Positions 33,135 through 50,500 of a stretch of 64,000 nucleotides of DNA are shown in pieces; positions within the stretch are counted from its first letter, which is position 1; the number at the start of each line of letters is the position of its first letter. The notes under the pieces were generated by a model, which did no database searches, was not told where the DNA came from, and worked only from the letters and a program-made list of their open reading frames with translations. The position numbers were made by a program, and so were the translations under genes. The DNA is from Circinella minor (taxonomy: Eukaryota; Mucoromycota; Mucoromycetes; Mucorales; Lichtheimiaceae). The stretch is taken from contig JAEPRB010000001.1 in assembly GCA_016758965.1 (NCBI GenBank), positions 310,001 through 374,000 on the forward strand. The letters run 5' to 3'.

Positions 33135-34386
33135 CACCATGTAAATCTCATTTTAATTATTCTTCTTTTATTTCAGCGCAATGAAAAAGATAAAGTAACA
33201 ATCATGTCTGGTACAGAATACGGCATTACACTCGGCACACCCATTGGTCTCCAAGTACCCAATTTGGATCAACGTCCACACGATTACAGTGAAACCGATG
33301 TTTACCCTCGACCTTCTCATGCCGATTATACATACCTTGAAAAGTACGGTGTCAAAGCTTCTTCTGGCGGTGGTCGTGCTTCTGCTCGTGAAACCATTGG
33401 TCGTGTAGCCGCTGGTGCTATTGCAGAAAAATATCTCAAGGAAGCTTATGGGGTTGAAGTTGTTGCATTTGTATCAAGTGTTGGTAAGGTCGCAATGCCA
33501 TTTATTCATGAATTGGAAGATACCGAGACTGTCAAGCCAGAATTTTATGACTTTTTAAATACCATTACTCGTGAAGCTGTCGATGAAGATATTTCTCGAT
33601 GCCCCGATGCTACTACTTCTGAAGCCATGAAGGAGGTAAATATTACATATGTATATGATTGATGGAGTGTATCCAATATGTATCAAACGGGACTAAACTT
33701 AATAAAAAAAAAACTGTGATTATTAGTTGATTACAAAGAAGTCAGAGGAAAAGGACTCAATTGGTGGTACTGTCACTTGTGTGATCCGTAACTGTCCTAT
33801 CGGTCTTGGTGAACCATGTTTTGATAAATTAGAAGCATTATTAGCACACGCCATGTTATCAATTCCTGCTACAAAGGGTTTTGAATTTGGCTCAGGTTTC
33901 AATGGTACTCGTATGTCTGGTCACATTCACAATGATCCCTTCATTCGTTTGGAAAGTGGTCGTTTCGGTACAAAGACAAACTATTCTGGTGGTGTTCAAG
34001 GTGGTATCTCTAATGGTGAAAACATCTATTTCCGAGTAGCATTCAAGCCCCCAGCTACTATTTCTCAAGATCAACAAACTACCTCGTACGATGGTGTATT
34101 TGGTACTTTGGCAGCTCGTGGTCGTCATGATCCATGTGTTGTTTCAAGAGCTGTTCCTATTGTTGAAGCTATGGCTTCCCTTGTTATCATGGAGTAAGTT
34201 TCGTCATGTACTGAGATGACTTTTTAATAGAAAAAGAGACAGGGATAAGTAAACTAATATGGAACCTTTTTTTTTTTTTACTCTAGTGCTGCACTTCAAC
34301 AAGAAGCCCGTAAAGCTGCATTCTCACGTCTTCCAACTGCTGATATCCATCATTCACTCCTTGGCAAACCACCAGCTTCTCAATAA
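32881..34386 (+). CDS. ARO2: Chorismate synthase, 4 exons
   Basis: The exons are 32881-33048, 33177-33635, 33727-34193 and 34287-34386, 1194 nt (397 aa). The enzyme makes chorismate from EPSP, the last step of the shikimate pathway, and needs reduced FMN. The three family signatures are intact: [18 protein letters not shown] at the N-terminus, [19 protein letters not shown] in the middle, and [20 protein letters not shown] near the C-terminus, together with [20 protein letters not shown]. Length is normal for monofunctional fungal enzymes. A separate flavin-reductase domain is not visible, so like yeast Aro2 it is presumably bifunctional. Intron 1 carries a (TA)n(TG)n microsatellite (33085-33132). 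Confidence 0.97.
33085..33132. repeat. (TA)n(TG)n microsatellite in ARO2 intron 1
   Basis: Nine TA followed by about fifteen TG dinucleotides, entirely within the first intron. A potential length polymorphism. Confidence 0.9.
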
Positions 34387-35407
34387 TTTATTTAATCAAG
34401 TGATATGTAATATGTTTGTAATAAGTTTTCATTTGTTTATAGTTTTATTTAACAATTTATTGCTAGACCACAAAAAAAAAAGAATACTATATATATATAA
34501 AAAAAACATCAATATAAGCAAATTTATAATAACTGTATTAGTAGATTAGTTAGAAATGGATGAAATAACAAGGAGATGGGGGAAGAAAAAGGGGTTGATT
34601 ATATAGAGTAGTTGCTGTCATCGTTTTTAACTATATGTTTTACTGATTTAATATATATATATATAAAGGGGTGTGGTATTCTAGAGAGTGAAAACTGTGT
34701 GTACAAGAGGTTTAACCAGAAGTAAAAAAAAAAGATAATAAATAGTGTAAAAAAACTAACTTGCCTTGAAGGAGGAGATTTTTGTATATATTTGCCATAA
34801 ACCATAGTGTTGTAAGTATATAAGTCCTTTCATTTTTTTTTTATCTTCCTTATGAATACATATAAAATATTCAAATATATGGAATAATGGCACAAGATAT
34901 GAATGAGCCTATAGAGTTTTTTTTAAAAAAATAAATAAATAAAACAATCGAAGGGGAATATACACATTTTGATTTAAGATAGAATATCTATGATTTAATA
35001 TTCGATGAGAAGTGTTTTTCTGTATGTAGTGCAAAGAGTAAAAATAATAGTAACACATTTTCTTAATAATTACAAAAACTCATTTTTCTTTTGAATTCTC
35101 ATGATAAAGCGCGTACTTGTTATAAGTCCAAAGGGAGAGGAACACTTCTTTAGGGTATTCCAGGTTATGTGACCCCTCCTTTTTTTTTCTTGTTGCCTCT
35201 GGAATGTAAATTCTTTTTTTGTCAAGTGTAAGTTATTTTTAAACATGAATGACTATAATATACACACGATATATACTAAATACAATATAACATTCATTCA
35301 TTTTATCCTTTTTTTCATGTTTCTTTTCTGCTTCTTATTTACTTAACTTTTAACCCTGTCTTTTTTTTTTTTTTTTGATACATTGATATTATATTATATT
35401 TAAAATT
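34387..35407. other. Intergenic region between ARO2 and the PX-PB1 gene
   Basis: AT-rich with poly-T runs near 35165-35220 and 35360-35375. Nothing coding seen. Confidence 0.6.
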
Positions 35408-36958
35408 ATGAGTTATCAGTTTATTCGAAGTGCCACAGTACATTCATACGAGTGCCGAGGCAAGGAAACTTGGTTTCAATTACTAGTAAATCCAAACAAT
35501 GAATCCAGTTATAGAATTTATCGATGTTATGAGGATTTTTTAAAACTTGATGCTCAATTAGATAGTGCTTATTATACAGCTACAAAGGCAACTATCGCTC
35601 GTTCACATACTGCATTTATCAATAGTCACTATAAACACAATAATGACAATAATACTAGCGGAAGTAATTATAATAATAATCGACGAAAAATTCCATCTTA
35701 TACTAATCATTCATGCGAGAAAATGTGCACGACAACAGTATCATCATCTACATTATCTTTACCAACTACGGTATCCTCAACTTCAGCAGCAGTGACATCA
35801 CCATATTCTTCTTCTACTACAACAGAGATAGCAACATTGCCAAATTTAAGAAGTCGTCATCCAACACAAGAAATATATTGGTTAGCAAACAAACGTGCTA
35901 AACGAAAATGGCAACAAAAACACATTGAACGATACCTTTCACGTTTATTTATAATGCCTTTTCAAGTGAGTCAATCATTTATTGTATTACGATTTTTTAA
36001 TTATCAACCTCATCGTTATTACCATTTTACAAAAGCTTTACCACCAACACCGCCTACAATAAGACAACTGCGTCGACAACGAAAGCAATGTCACAATAAT
36101 GTTGATAATAATAAAAATTCTCAATTCAATTTTAATTCTCATCATGATAATAGTGATGATGACACTCCACGGTATGCAAAAACAACAGCACCAGCAACAC
36201 GAAGAAAATTATTGTTACGACATAATAATAAAAACAAAAAGAATATTAATATATTAAACAACAAAAAGAAAAAGAATAATCATACTACTACTATTATTAT
36301 GAATCAAGAAATAGATGAAGTAGAAAAAAGTATGAAAGACGAAGAAAATGGAACGGTTATTGCCTCACCTTTATCTATGGATATAAAGTCTCAAGCAGCT
36401 ACATTACTATCACCTACTTCTACTGTTCACAGTTGGAACAGTGAAGATATCCAAATATTTTTATTTTTGAGCCCTAGGATATTTATTACTGTTCGAATCC
36501 ATCGTCGATCAACACTTGAAGAACTACGTAGTGCACTTGATCAAGAGTTAATACAACATAATTTGGATCCATTACCAATATCATCTGTACTTGCTTATCA
36601 TCATGTGGGTAGATCGGATCGACAAGGAGCGTTATATACATTGACACTTAATTGTTCCGAACCATGTTTGGATCAAGATACTCTCATGACGTTAACATCA
36701 GCAAAATATTTATCATTTTTCTCCAAAGCAAGTGATTTTTTATCACCAACACCTACTCTGGAACAGCAACAAGAACAGGAACAATTAAAAGACGATGAGA
36801 AAGAAGATGAAGAAGATAACAATAGCACATCGAATAATCAACATCAGATAGAACAAGGAATAGTACTTTTAATTGGTTCAGATACAGACTTGGAAGTAGC
36901 AATGAATGGGAAATGGAGAAGATTAGAGCATGTGACTTTAACTTGTTTAGCTTGGTAA
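35408..36958 (+). CDS. PX-PB1 protein (Bem1/Scd2-like, no SH3 domains), single exon
   Basis: 516 aa, one exon. A PX domain begins at the N-terminus: SYQFIRSATVHSYECRGKET, then YRCYEDFLKLDAQLD. After a long low-complexity insert (about residues 65-145, His/Asn/Ser-rich) it continues with NLRSRHPTQE, KHIERYLSRLFIMPFQVSQS and FIVLRFFN, the PX C-terminal helix and ISQS-type lipid-site end. A second insert (about 205-345) is Asn/Lys-rich. The C-terminal part (IQIFLFLSPRIFITVRIH, then TLEELRSALDQELI) fits a PB1-like fold and ends VEVAMNGKWRRLEHVTLTCL-like (the actual C-terminus reads LEVAMNGKWRRLEH). Yeast Bem1 has SH3-SH3-PX-PB1. Here no SH3 motifs precede the PX domain, and the start ATG follows a TATA/T-rich leader. 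Polarity scaffold is the likely role. Confidence 0.75.
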   Translation: MSYQFIRSATVHSYECRGKETWFQLLVNPNNESSYRIYRCYEDFLKLDAQLDSAYYTATKATIARSHTAFINSHYKHNNDNNTSGSNYNNNRRKIPSYTNHSCEKMCTTTVSSSTLSLPTTVSSTSAAVTSPYSSSTTTEIATLPNLRSRHPTQEIYWLANKRAKRKWQQKHIERYLSRLFIMPFQVSQSFIVLRFFNYQPHRYYHFTKALPPTPPTIRQLRRQRKQCHNNVDNNKNSQFNFNSHHDNSDDDTPRYAKTTAPATRRKLLLRHNNKNKKNINILNNKKKKNNHTTTIIMNQEIDEVEKSMKDEENGTVIASPLSMDIKSQAATLLSPTSTVHSWNSEDIQIFLFLSPRIFITVRIHRRSTLEELRSALDQELIQHNLDPLPISSVLAYHHVGRSDRQGALYTLTLNCSEPCLDQDTLMTLTSAKYLSFFSKASDFLSPTPTLEQQQEQEQLKDDEKEDEEDNNSTSNNQHQIEQGIVLLIGSDTDLEVAMNGKWRRLEHVTLTCLAW

Positions 36959-37612
36959 AGATCATGCTTATTTTTTTTTTTTTGAAAGAAATGAATTTGT
37001 TTTATTATAATGATTATTATTGGAATTTTTCATTTAAAAAATCAACTAAGCTAATCTAATTAAAAAAAAAAAAAACAGAAAAAAAACAAACCATTCATTT
37101 TGTTGATAATTTCCACAAACCCACCAGATTTAATTTCATGCATAAATTCTACATATAATTAATCAATTATTAATAATAACCAAAAAGAAAAAGAAAAAAC
37201 ATCACCACGAATTTAAAGGATTTTAACCGTATACAAACAATATAAAAATAAAATAAAAGATTAGTAAAAAGCATATATAGATTTTGAGTATGAGTAAGTT
37301 ATATATATATAATATAATATATAATATGTTGTTAACAATAAATGATGATAATGATATAATTTGAGTGGTTAATTGTATGGCGATATGAATAAAGAAAAGA
37401 AAAGTGACCAAAAAAAGGAAGAAGGGAGGAAATGATGAAAAGATGGGTGGAGGGAGAAGAAAGGAGAGAGAGAGAGAGAGAGAGAAAACTATTAGATGAC
37501 CTTGTTTACAAATACCCTCTCTTTTTTTTTTCTTTATCCAAATATTGAACACACAATACATTTATATTTTTTTTTTTTTTGGTCTACAAAAAACACATCA
37601 TGATAAAAAGTG
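36959..37612. other. Intergenic, simple repeats
   Basis: Contains poly-A at 37062-37087 and a (GA)n run at about 37466-37488. No gene seen. Confidence 0.6.
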
Positions 37613-38017
37613 TTATTTTTTTCCAGATGCTTGCTGTTCTTTTTTAGCTACCGCAGCTTCTTGTTTGGCACGCATAATGGCAGCATCACTAGAATGAGGG
37701 TTAAAATATTTTTGTTTTTCATTTTTTTTTCATTATTTTCCTCTTTAATTAGTATCAACAATGTTTAATTAATCTAAAAATATTATCTATTACGGTTCAA
37801 TGAGTTAATTTACCTTTCTTTCTTTTGAGTAACACTCAAGCCTTTAAGATCTGGTTTACCCTTGCCTTGTTTTTGTTGTTTTTTTAAGTTCTTGGCACGA
37901 GCAAGTTCACGTTGATTTCCACCTGTTTAATAATATATATACATAATCAGTTATTTGATTGCTGTTGTCAATAAACTTGTTTTAATTCTTTCTTTTCAAA
38001 CATTACTTACGGGTCAT
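37613..38017 (-). CDS. SERF (4F5)-family small protein, 3 exons
   Basis: The exons (minus) are 38017-38011 (only 7 nt), 37922-37814 and 37688-37613, 192 nt (63 aa). The protein reads MTRGNQRELARAKNLKKQQK, then KGLSVTQKKESDAAIMRAKQ, ending ASGKK. This is the SERF pattern (RGNQRELARxKN...SDAxIMRxKQ). The family is small, basic and disordered, and members bind RNA or accelerate amyloid aggregation in animals. The cellular role in fungi is unclear. The 7-nt first exon carries only the first two codons and one base, so the gene is easily missed by ORF scans. Confidence 0.88.
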
Positions 38018-38759
38018 GATTTACTGTCTGCAGCAAGAAAAAAAAAATACTAAAAAGAAAAAAAAAGAGCAGTTTACAACTTCTTTATGCGGTGTTTTAA
38101 AAAATAATAACTACCTATAACAGTTTGAAAAGTATCACCAAGGTGTTTATAATAAGACATTTTTTCCTTCCAAAGAAGAACAATTGATAATAAGGGATTG
38201 TTTACGGCGTATAGTTCATTTTTAAGCAATGACTCATTAATACTTTATATATCATTGTAGAAAATGATTGGTCTGATAGAACAATAGCTAATGCATAATT
38301 CACATGGAAGGACATTACTATTTATATCCTATTTTCTTTATTTTATTTTTTTTTCCTTTTTCAATTAAATCGAGTGAATATCCTCTTGTCCTTTATTTAC
38401 TTTTAATATGTAAACTAATTCTAACAGATCATACTATATAGGAATACATATATGGTCACTTATCAAATCTCGAATTTACTATTATTAAATAATATTTGAT
38501 ATCTATGAAAAAATACTATTAAATTCATTTTTTATTCGATACTTTTTTTTCTTTGAAGCATAAAGCACAGTTGACCTCATCTTTTAGTCACGTTACCATG
38601 CGTTACCAACATGGATCGATAATTTGTTGTCATGCAACGAAGTCCGAATTGAATATTGGGAATTCGGGTGGCTTATAAACTACCGTTGCAGGGTACAAAC
38701 TGATAATCGAATATTCCGCTCAAAGTCAAACCTCAAAGCAAGTTAACTTTTTTGGTGTC
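38018..38759. other. Divergent promoter region of SERF-like and uL10m genes
   Basis: The two genes start in opposite directions about 0.74 kb apart. No further gene is seen. Confidence 0.6.
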
Positions 38760-39612
38760 ATGTCTCTTCGAACAGGTATATATATACTACACAATATAAT
38801 TCTATTCTTTGCTTTTTTATTTACAAATTTTAGGAAATTTATTTATTAATATAAATATATATTGTAATGGTATTATAGCCGCTTGCTCGCTTACGCGAAG
38901 CATAAACCGTTCCCCTTCACAATTAGCAACATGGACCTCTGTTCGAGCATGTAAGCAAAAAAAAAAAAAAAAAGGGAGAAATTAAAGACAAGATTACTTT
39001 TATACTGGAGGAAGAATACATAATAGAAATAACGAACTTTTTTACATGAAATTAGACGCCACTGAATCCAAAAAGCAAAAAGCAACTGTTCACCCACCAC
39101 GTCGTACCTATTTACATCAACAATATGAAGACATTATCAATAACGATCGTGTCATGTTTGTTTTTCAACACAACAATTTGACTGTAAAAGAATTTACCAA
39201 CATTCGACAAGAATTGGGCCTTTTAGGTGCCCCCACAAAATTGACTGTATTGCGATCAGGTGTCTTTAACTCTGTATTGCGTAAGACTAAATATGCAAAC
39301 TTGGAACCTTTGGTAGCTGGTGCTCCAGTATGTGTTTTACATACCAATATGAACGACACTGAACACCCTAATCTTTTGAAACAAGCCATGGAAGTTATTA
39401 ATAAAAATAAGAAAATGGTTCTCTTGGGTGGTAAATTAGATAATACATTATTATCGAATGACGATGTTATTAAGGTGGTTCAATTGCCTGGATTACAACA
39501 AGTACAAGCTGAATTATTGGGTGTTCTCGAATCACCTGGTAGAAAGTTATTAGGAACATTGGATTCGCCTGCACGAGAATTACATAGTGTTTTGGATAGA
39601 AGAATTGATTAA
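38760..39612 (+). CDS. Mitochondrial large-subunit ribosomal protein uL10m
   Basis: The exons are 38760-38775, 38879-38950 and 39056-39612, 645 nt (214 aa). The N-terminus MSLRTAACSLTRSINRSPSQ is basic and Ser/Arg-rich, as expected for mitochondrial import. The L10 body is recognisable: RVMFVFQHNNLTVKEFTNIR, then LGLLGAPTKLTVLRSGVFNS, EPLVAGAPVCVLHTN and KKMVLLGGKLDNTLLS. It resembles yeast Mrpl11. uL10 anchors the bL12 stalk that recruits translation factors. The C-terminus ends with repeated GxL-ESPGRKLLGTLDSPAREL-like turns, as in fungal homologues. Confidence 0.88.
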
Positions 39613-39920
39613 TTTATTATCACCTATTAGTATACATAAACGAAAAAAAAAATCCTGTTTTCCTACTTTTGTTCTCTATTTTAATTTTTCCCCAATCCCT
39701 TTTTTAGTCGTTATGTTTTTTTTTGTTACTTTTTTATTCTAAAGAAAAGAAAAGTTCATGTCATTATTAAAAAAAAGTTTCTAGATCTGTATATTGTAAG
39801 CCAAAAAAAAAAAAAAAAGGAAAAAAAAAGCAAGAACAATGTATTATAGTATAGGAAATTGTTGGAATTAGCGGGGACGGGGAAGAAGGATGGAATTAAG
39901 TATGAAAGAAAATTACGTCA
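39613..39920. other. Convergent 3' ends of uL10m and the Ecm33-like gene
   Basis: 308 bp between two stop codons, rich in poly-A/T. No gene. Confidence 0.7.
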
Positions 39921-40176
39921 TTATGTAAATGTAATAGCTACAGCGATAAGTGCAAGAGCTAAATAGGAATCAGAAAAGAGTTGTTGACTATTGTTGGATG
40001 AATCACCCGTATCAAGACCATCTCCATTTAAGCCAGATTTTGGGTTAGCTACACGTGCCTTACAAGTAAAAGAATCACCTTTGATCACACCTCCTTGTTT
40101 AAGATTTCCTACATCATCACACGAGAATTTGTCACTGGTCGTTTGAACATTTAATCCACCACGAACCTATATAAAA

Positions 40177-40208
<32 letters not shown>

Positions 40209-41390
40209 ACGAGAGAGAGAAAGAGATCGGCACACCACAATTAGTATTCATCAAAATAGAACCAGCTTTATATATTTCTGTATGTACAAGTACTTACATC
40301 TTGTAGGTGAGGAAGTTTAACTTCATCAAAAGATCCCGTTAAATCAATAGTACCATCCACTTGTTCCAATTTGGGAAAAGCATCAACATGAGATAATCGT
40401 GTATTATTACCAACAGATAGTGCACCACCCAAATGTTTTAGTTCAGGTACAGATAATTTTTCAAGATTCTTGTTATCGGCCAACGTCAAGGTACCACTGA
40501 CATCGGTCATTTTGGACAATTTTAATGATGAAAACTTGTTTGAAATAAATGATAAATCTCCATCCACTTTATCCAATTCACCAATCGAAATCTCAGCCAA
40601 ATTACGAAAAGAGCCTTGTCCCAAGGAGTGTAAATGAGATAACTGTACATAGATACATATATTTTAAAGAAAAAAGGAACATACAGTACGTCCCATTACT
40701 ATTATTAGCCGAGATAAAAAAAATAATTTAATTTGCAAAAAAAAAAAAAGAACGTTCACTTACATCTAGCGTCAGATCGGGAGAATTGGCTGAAATGGAC
40801 ATAGATTGGGAAACCTCGGTCAAGTTTCCAATATCCAAAGTTCTCAAATAAATGTTGTTATCAATAAGCAGTTCACCGACCTTCTCCATTTTCAGTCCAT
40901 CAAGGCGTGTTATCGTTGTGTCCGAAATTGCCATTTTTGATAGTTGTGATAATTCTGCTGGAAATGAGATTTCAGATAAAGCAGGATGAACTGCGACCTG
41001 GAAAGTTTGAACACTTGTCAATGCATTCAGGTCCAAGCTGTTCAATTCCCTATTATTATCCAGATAGATTCCTTTTATCGACTGTAAATGAGGGAAAGAT
41101 AAACGTGACAATCCGTTACTATCACGAACGCGGATATCACCATCGATCTCCATGACGCCTGGAAGTTTAAGATCAGGCACAGATGCTTGTTCAATGGTAA
41201 TGGACCCAGAATACTTTTTACATTGTTTCAATGGATCCAAATCGCCTTGAGATTTTACTTTGACATCCCCAGAACAGGCAGAAGAGGAGCTATTGTCTGG
41301 TGATTGTTGTCCTGCGACTTGATGTATAGATGTGGTACCAGCTATAACAATAACAGAGCCAAGCAAACAGGCAAGATGATTGATGTGCAT
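39921..41390 (-). CDS. Ecm33-like GPI-anchored cell-wall protein, 3 exons
   Basis: The exons (minus) are 41390-40764, 40642-40298 and 40166-39921, 1218 nt (405 aa). There is a signal peptide (MHINHLACLLGSVIVIAGTT). An N-terminal cysteine pair (ACSGDVKVKSQGDLDPLKQC) comes next. Receptor-L-like repeats follow with phrases such as GSITIEQASVPDLKLPGVME, FPHLQSIKGIYLDNNREL, LKHLGGALSVGNN and LEQVDGTIDLTGSFDEVKLP. The C-terminus has a Ser/Asn-rich stretch and a hydrophobic tail (YLALALIAVAITFT), as expected for GPI-anchor addition. Yeast Ecm33/Sps2 family members support cell-wall integrity. A (TG)n microsatellite lies in intron 2. Confidence 0.88.
40179..40207. repeat. (TG)n microsatellite in an intron of the Ecm33-like gene
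   Basis: About fourteen GT dinucleotides within the intron 40167-40297. Confidence 0.85.
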
Positions 41391-42692
41391 GCTTTATTTT
41401 TTTGTATTTGTGTATATATGTATATTGCAGGTGAGAAACCTATTTGATAAAGAAAAAAAGCTGGCACTTTCTTAATTGTTGTTGCAAAGAAGCAAAAAAA
41501 AAAAAAGAGAAAAAAAAACACGAATTCCTTAGCTACTTTATTATAATTATATAATAAAGAGGAACCTGAAATAGTGATATTTCCGGGCTATTGGTCATTC
41601 TTTTATTTTGATGGATCTATTAATATAATTCATTCTACACAGGTTCTTTTACGTTCTTATTCTTCCTCCTCATCCCTTCAAAATAAGGGGCTAAAGTGGA
41701 AAGAAAAGATATACTTCAATTCATTCCATTTCTATCATAAATCAAAAAAAAAAAAATCTGATGAATATTGGATATATACACCCCCTGACTATTTTTTTTT
41801 TGACATATGATTTGTAACTTAAATAACGACAACGATAGTTTGATCACATTTTGTCGCATAGAGATATTCTAGCACAGTCATTCTTTACTGGTGACAAGTT
41901 CGTAACTCATTTTAACATTCTGTTGAATAGAATTAATATATAAAGCTAAACTGTATGTTTAGGAGATCTCTCACTTTTTTTTCAGTACAGATTCCCTGTA
42001 CGCGTTATTAACCCCCTCACCCTTCCGCTGATACGGTAAATGATAGGATATAATAGTGAATTATTAAGGGAAATGGATTGCAACGTCGTTGAGAATGAGA
42101 ATCCACAAAAACAAATGCTCCATTTCTATGTGAATATATAAGAAGTTTAAAATGGATGTTTCTAAATTTTGGATACAATCCGTGAAACAACTAGCTATGT
42201 GCAAGTATACGCATCTAATAGCATGAACTAAGTTGTTTACACAGTATATTTGTATAGTAACGGGAAAAAGTTCCTTTGGTAGTGGATCAAGTATCAGTAC
42301 AAGTAATGAAATTTCAATCACATTCTCCATGAGTGTACACTGTAATATGTGTTCAAGAACATTTATACAATTTTTGACTTGTATATAATACGTCCCCACC
42401 ATTTACTATGTCTTCTCAAGTCATCATGGATGTGATTATAACAGACGGTGTGACAGTTTCCTTAATAAATAGATGGGGAAAAAACCAGGAACACTGTTTG
42501 AGTGTTTAGAACCTACACTTAATTTTCATCTCACAGTAATAATGTATACATCTCCCAGTTACATCTTTCAACTCGAATTACACGTCAAAACAATAAAAGA
42601 AGAAGAAAAAAAAGTGCTTATATTAACTAAATTGCTACTACAAGCTAACTTATACTTTTTTAATTGATGCAATTAATTTTAATTTCTTTTTT
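41391..42692. other. Intergenic region between the Ecm33-like gene and PAB1
   Basis: A 112-codon minus-strand frame (42402-42064) reads MVGTYYIQVKNCINVLEHIL and stays hydrophobic/helical to its end. It is the longest unexplained frame in this region but lacks motifs or neighbours that would support it. A CTTCCTCCTCATCCC stretch lies near 41665. Confidence 0.4.
42064..42402 (-). other. Unsupported 112-codon open frame
   Basis: The frame runs from MVGTYYIQVKNCINVLEHIL to LWILILNDVAIHFP. The composition is leucine/isoleucine-rich and cysteine-containing, as expected if AT-rich noise happened to stay open. No splice sites, signal or family motif are seen. Confidence 0.15.
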
Positions 42693-47564
<4,872 letters not shown>

Positions 47565-50500
47565 ATGGATACCACACCGATTGCTACAGACCTTATTGTT
47601 TCCATTACTACAAAACATGCATTCTTAAACGATTATTGTTCACATGGTGTACCTAATGTAGCAACCATGGTTCGACGTAAACTTGGTGGTTGTAAGGTAT
47701 TAAATGGAAGCATAATGAATATAATAGCTAGTACGCTTGAATAAAACGAGTGGGATCTCATGTATTATTTGTTTGGTCGCTTGCCATAATAATAGGTTAA
47801 AGCAGGTGATCATATACAATATCATTATGGCGGAAAAGAAATAACCATTGTGATTGAATCTATACAGAATGAGAATACGAATGATCTTCTCAGGATCGAT
47901 CGGAAGCAAACTAAAATAAATATCAAATCGACTAAGAATGTTCAAAAAAAGGATGATAATAATATTGATTTGAAGGACGACGTTGACGATGATGAATGGG
48001 TACAAAGTTTAAGCAAAATAATACGTATGTAATCAAATGTACATATATATACGTACATATGAAGAAGAAAGATAAAAAGAAGCTGTTTTACTTAATTAAG
48101 ATGTACTGTATATAGAAAGTAGTTTTCGGGATGCAGAGGCGTTCCGAATGTTGGGAATGCCTACTGCTAAATCGGTACTTATTCATGGTGTTTCTGGAGT
48201 AGGAAAAAATACACTTGTCAGGTAAAATAGTGAATAAACGCGGTTCAAATGTGTCTTTCAGGGTACTGATGATTTGTTGTTTAGGAACGTATGTAAAAAA
48301 TATAACTATAGCTTAATTCAAGTCTCCATCCATGATATCTTACGGATCAAAGATGAAATTGATGAACCTGAATTTATGCAATATAATCCAATTCGTTTAT
48401 CTGTTACAAAAGCTATTAAGTTACAACCATGTGTTGTTGTAGTTCGAAATCTAAATGCTTTACGGGCAGGTATTATTATCATCCATATTCATAGATTATG
48501 CTTATAAATCAAATATGTAAAAGGGATATACCACTAAGATAACATATTTATGTATAGTTGATAATAGTAACGCACGAGACAAAATATTATCAATATTATT
48601 AAACGAAATAAATCGAATTAAAGATGATACCTCAGTATGTAACAAATAACAGGAAAAAATGGATTCGATATACTTTTAGTTTTTATTTCAAGAGAATTTC
48701 TTATATTTATATATCTAAATGAATCGTTAGGTGTGTATCATTGGACTTGCCCAAGAACTCAGAAATCTTCCTGACGCACTACGAAAAACAGATATTTTTA
48801 ATGAGCATTTACATTTACCGATACCCACGATGTACGTCAATTTTTATTTTTGTTATTTTTGAAATAAATGTAATCATATAGTTTCTAATTGAAAGAGTAA
48901 TAATACTTTTTTGATAGGCCACAACGAAAATGTATTTTACAGAATCTTTTAAGTGATGTGTCACTTGAACCTGTCAAAGAAAAGGATGTTGATCATTATG
49001 CTACACAAATTAGCTTGGTAAAAAAAAATCCTATTTTTGGAAATTAAGAAAAAAAAGGGAGAAAGAAGGTACATAATATCAAATACAAACGACCCCAAAT
49101 AATTTATAATTATATTTGTAGCGCACTTCTGGTTATGTTGCTCGAGATTTAAAATCACTTTGCCGTGCTGCAATATTGAAATCGAAAAGAAATAATAATA
49201 ACAATGGTTTAGAAGAAGATTTCTCTAAATTATCACTAGATTCTAACAGGTAAATTTGAAAGGTTTGCTTCGTCGTTTATTTTTGTCTTTGTTTCATATA
49301 TCTAAGCTGTTTTAATTACTATTTAGGAATAATTCATTAAATGTTAAGTGGTCAGATTTTTCATATGCATTAACAACAACACGACCATCACAACAATTAG
49401 AAGTAGATATGGATTTGCCAAAGAGAGATTGGGAAGAGCTTGGAGGGTAAGAATCGTCAAATTTTTTCTTTTCTTGTATGATTCCCAAATGTTTTCCCTT
49501 TTCGTTTTTGTTTCTAAATAGAAAAAAAAATGAATAATGATAAATAGATATAACAAAGTCAAACGAAGGATAAAGCAAGCAACATTGTTGCCACTATTGG
49601 AACCACAAACATTTTCAAAATTGGGTATAAAACCACCTTCTGGATTATTATTATATGGCCCTTCCGGTATGTTTTAATTTTTATTTAAGTATATGATATA
49701 TGTTAATAATTATATTGATGAAAAGGTTAAACTCCTCTCCGTTTTTATTTTTTATTTACTTTTTTAAAAATATATATATAGGATGTGGTAAAACAGCATT
49801 TGTTCAAGCATTATCAACAGAATCAATGATGAATGTTATGTCTATTCGAGGGTAAGCAACCACAAATAGATTAATTAATGGAAAGGAAGATGTATTTTCT
49901 TTTTTACTAAGAAATCTTTAGTCCAGAGATATTTTCCAAATATCTTGGTGAAACAGAGAGTAAGATTCGCAAATTATTTGCTACAGCAAAGCGTATTGCT
50001 CCTTGTATATTATTTATAGATGAAATGGATGCTATAAGTGCACGAAGAGGTAATATATATATATCAATCACGAAAGGAAAGCAAAAGAATATGATGGTTT
50101 TTTTTAACTTACGATGATGATTATAATGGATGGTAGGATGGGATACCGGTGAAAGTAGTGGTGGTATCAATGAACGAGTATTAAGTACTTTATTGAATGA
50201 AATGGATGGTGTTGAAGGACGAAATGGTGTAGTTGTCATTGGTTGTACCAATCGTCCTGATTGCATTGATGATGCTATTTTACGACCAGGTATAATTATA
50301 TATTTAATAATAATTCAAGCAAGTGTCAGAAAAGGAGGAAAAAAGTAAAAAGTATTAATGATTATACTATACCTATAAAATAGGTCGTTTGGATCAGCTT
50401 ATTTATATGGGACTACCCGATGAACATGACCGACAAGAAATTATTAAGTCTTTAATGAACAAAATGGCAATTAGTCCAGATATTGATATTGATTGGTTGG

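Noticed and set aside
37223..37561. 112-codon minus-strand frame
   Set aside because: It is dominated by (GA)n and AT simple repeats and shows no motifs.
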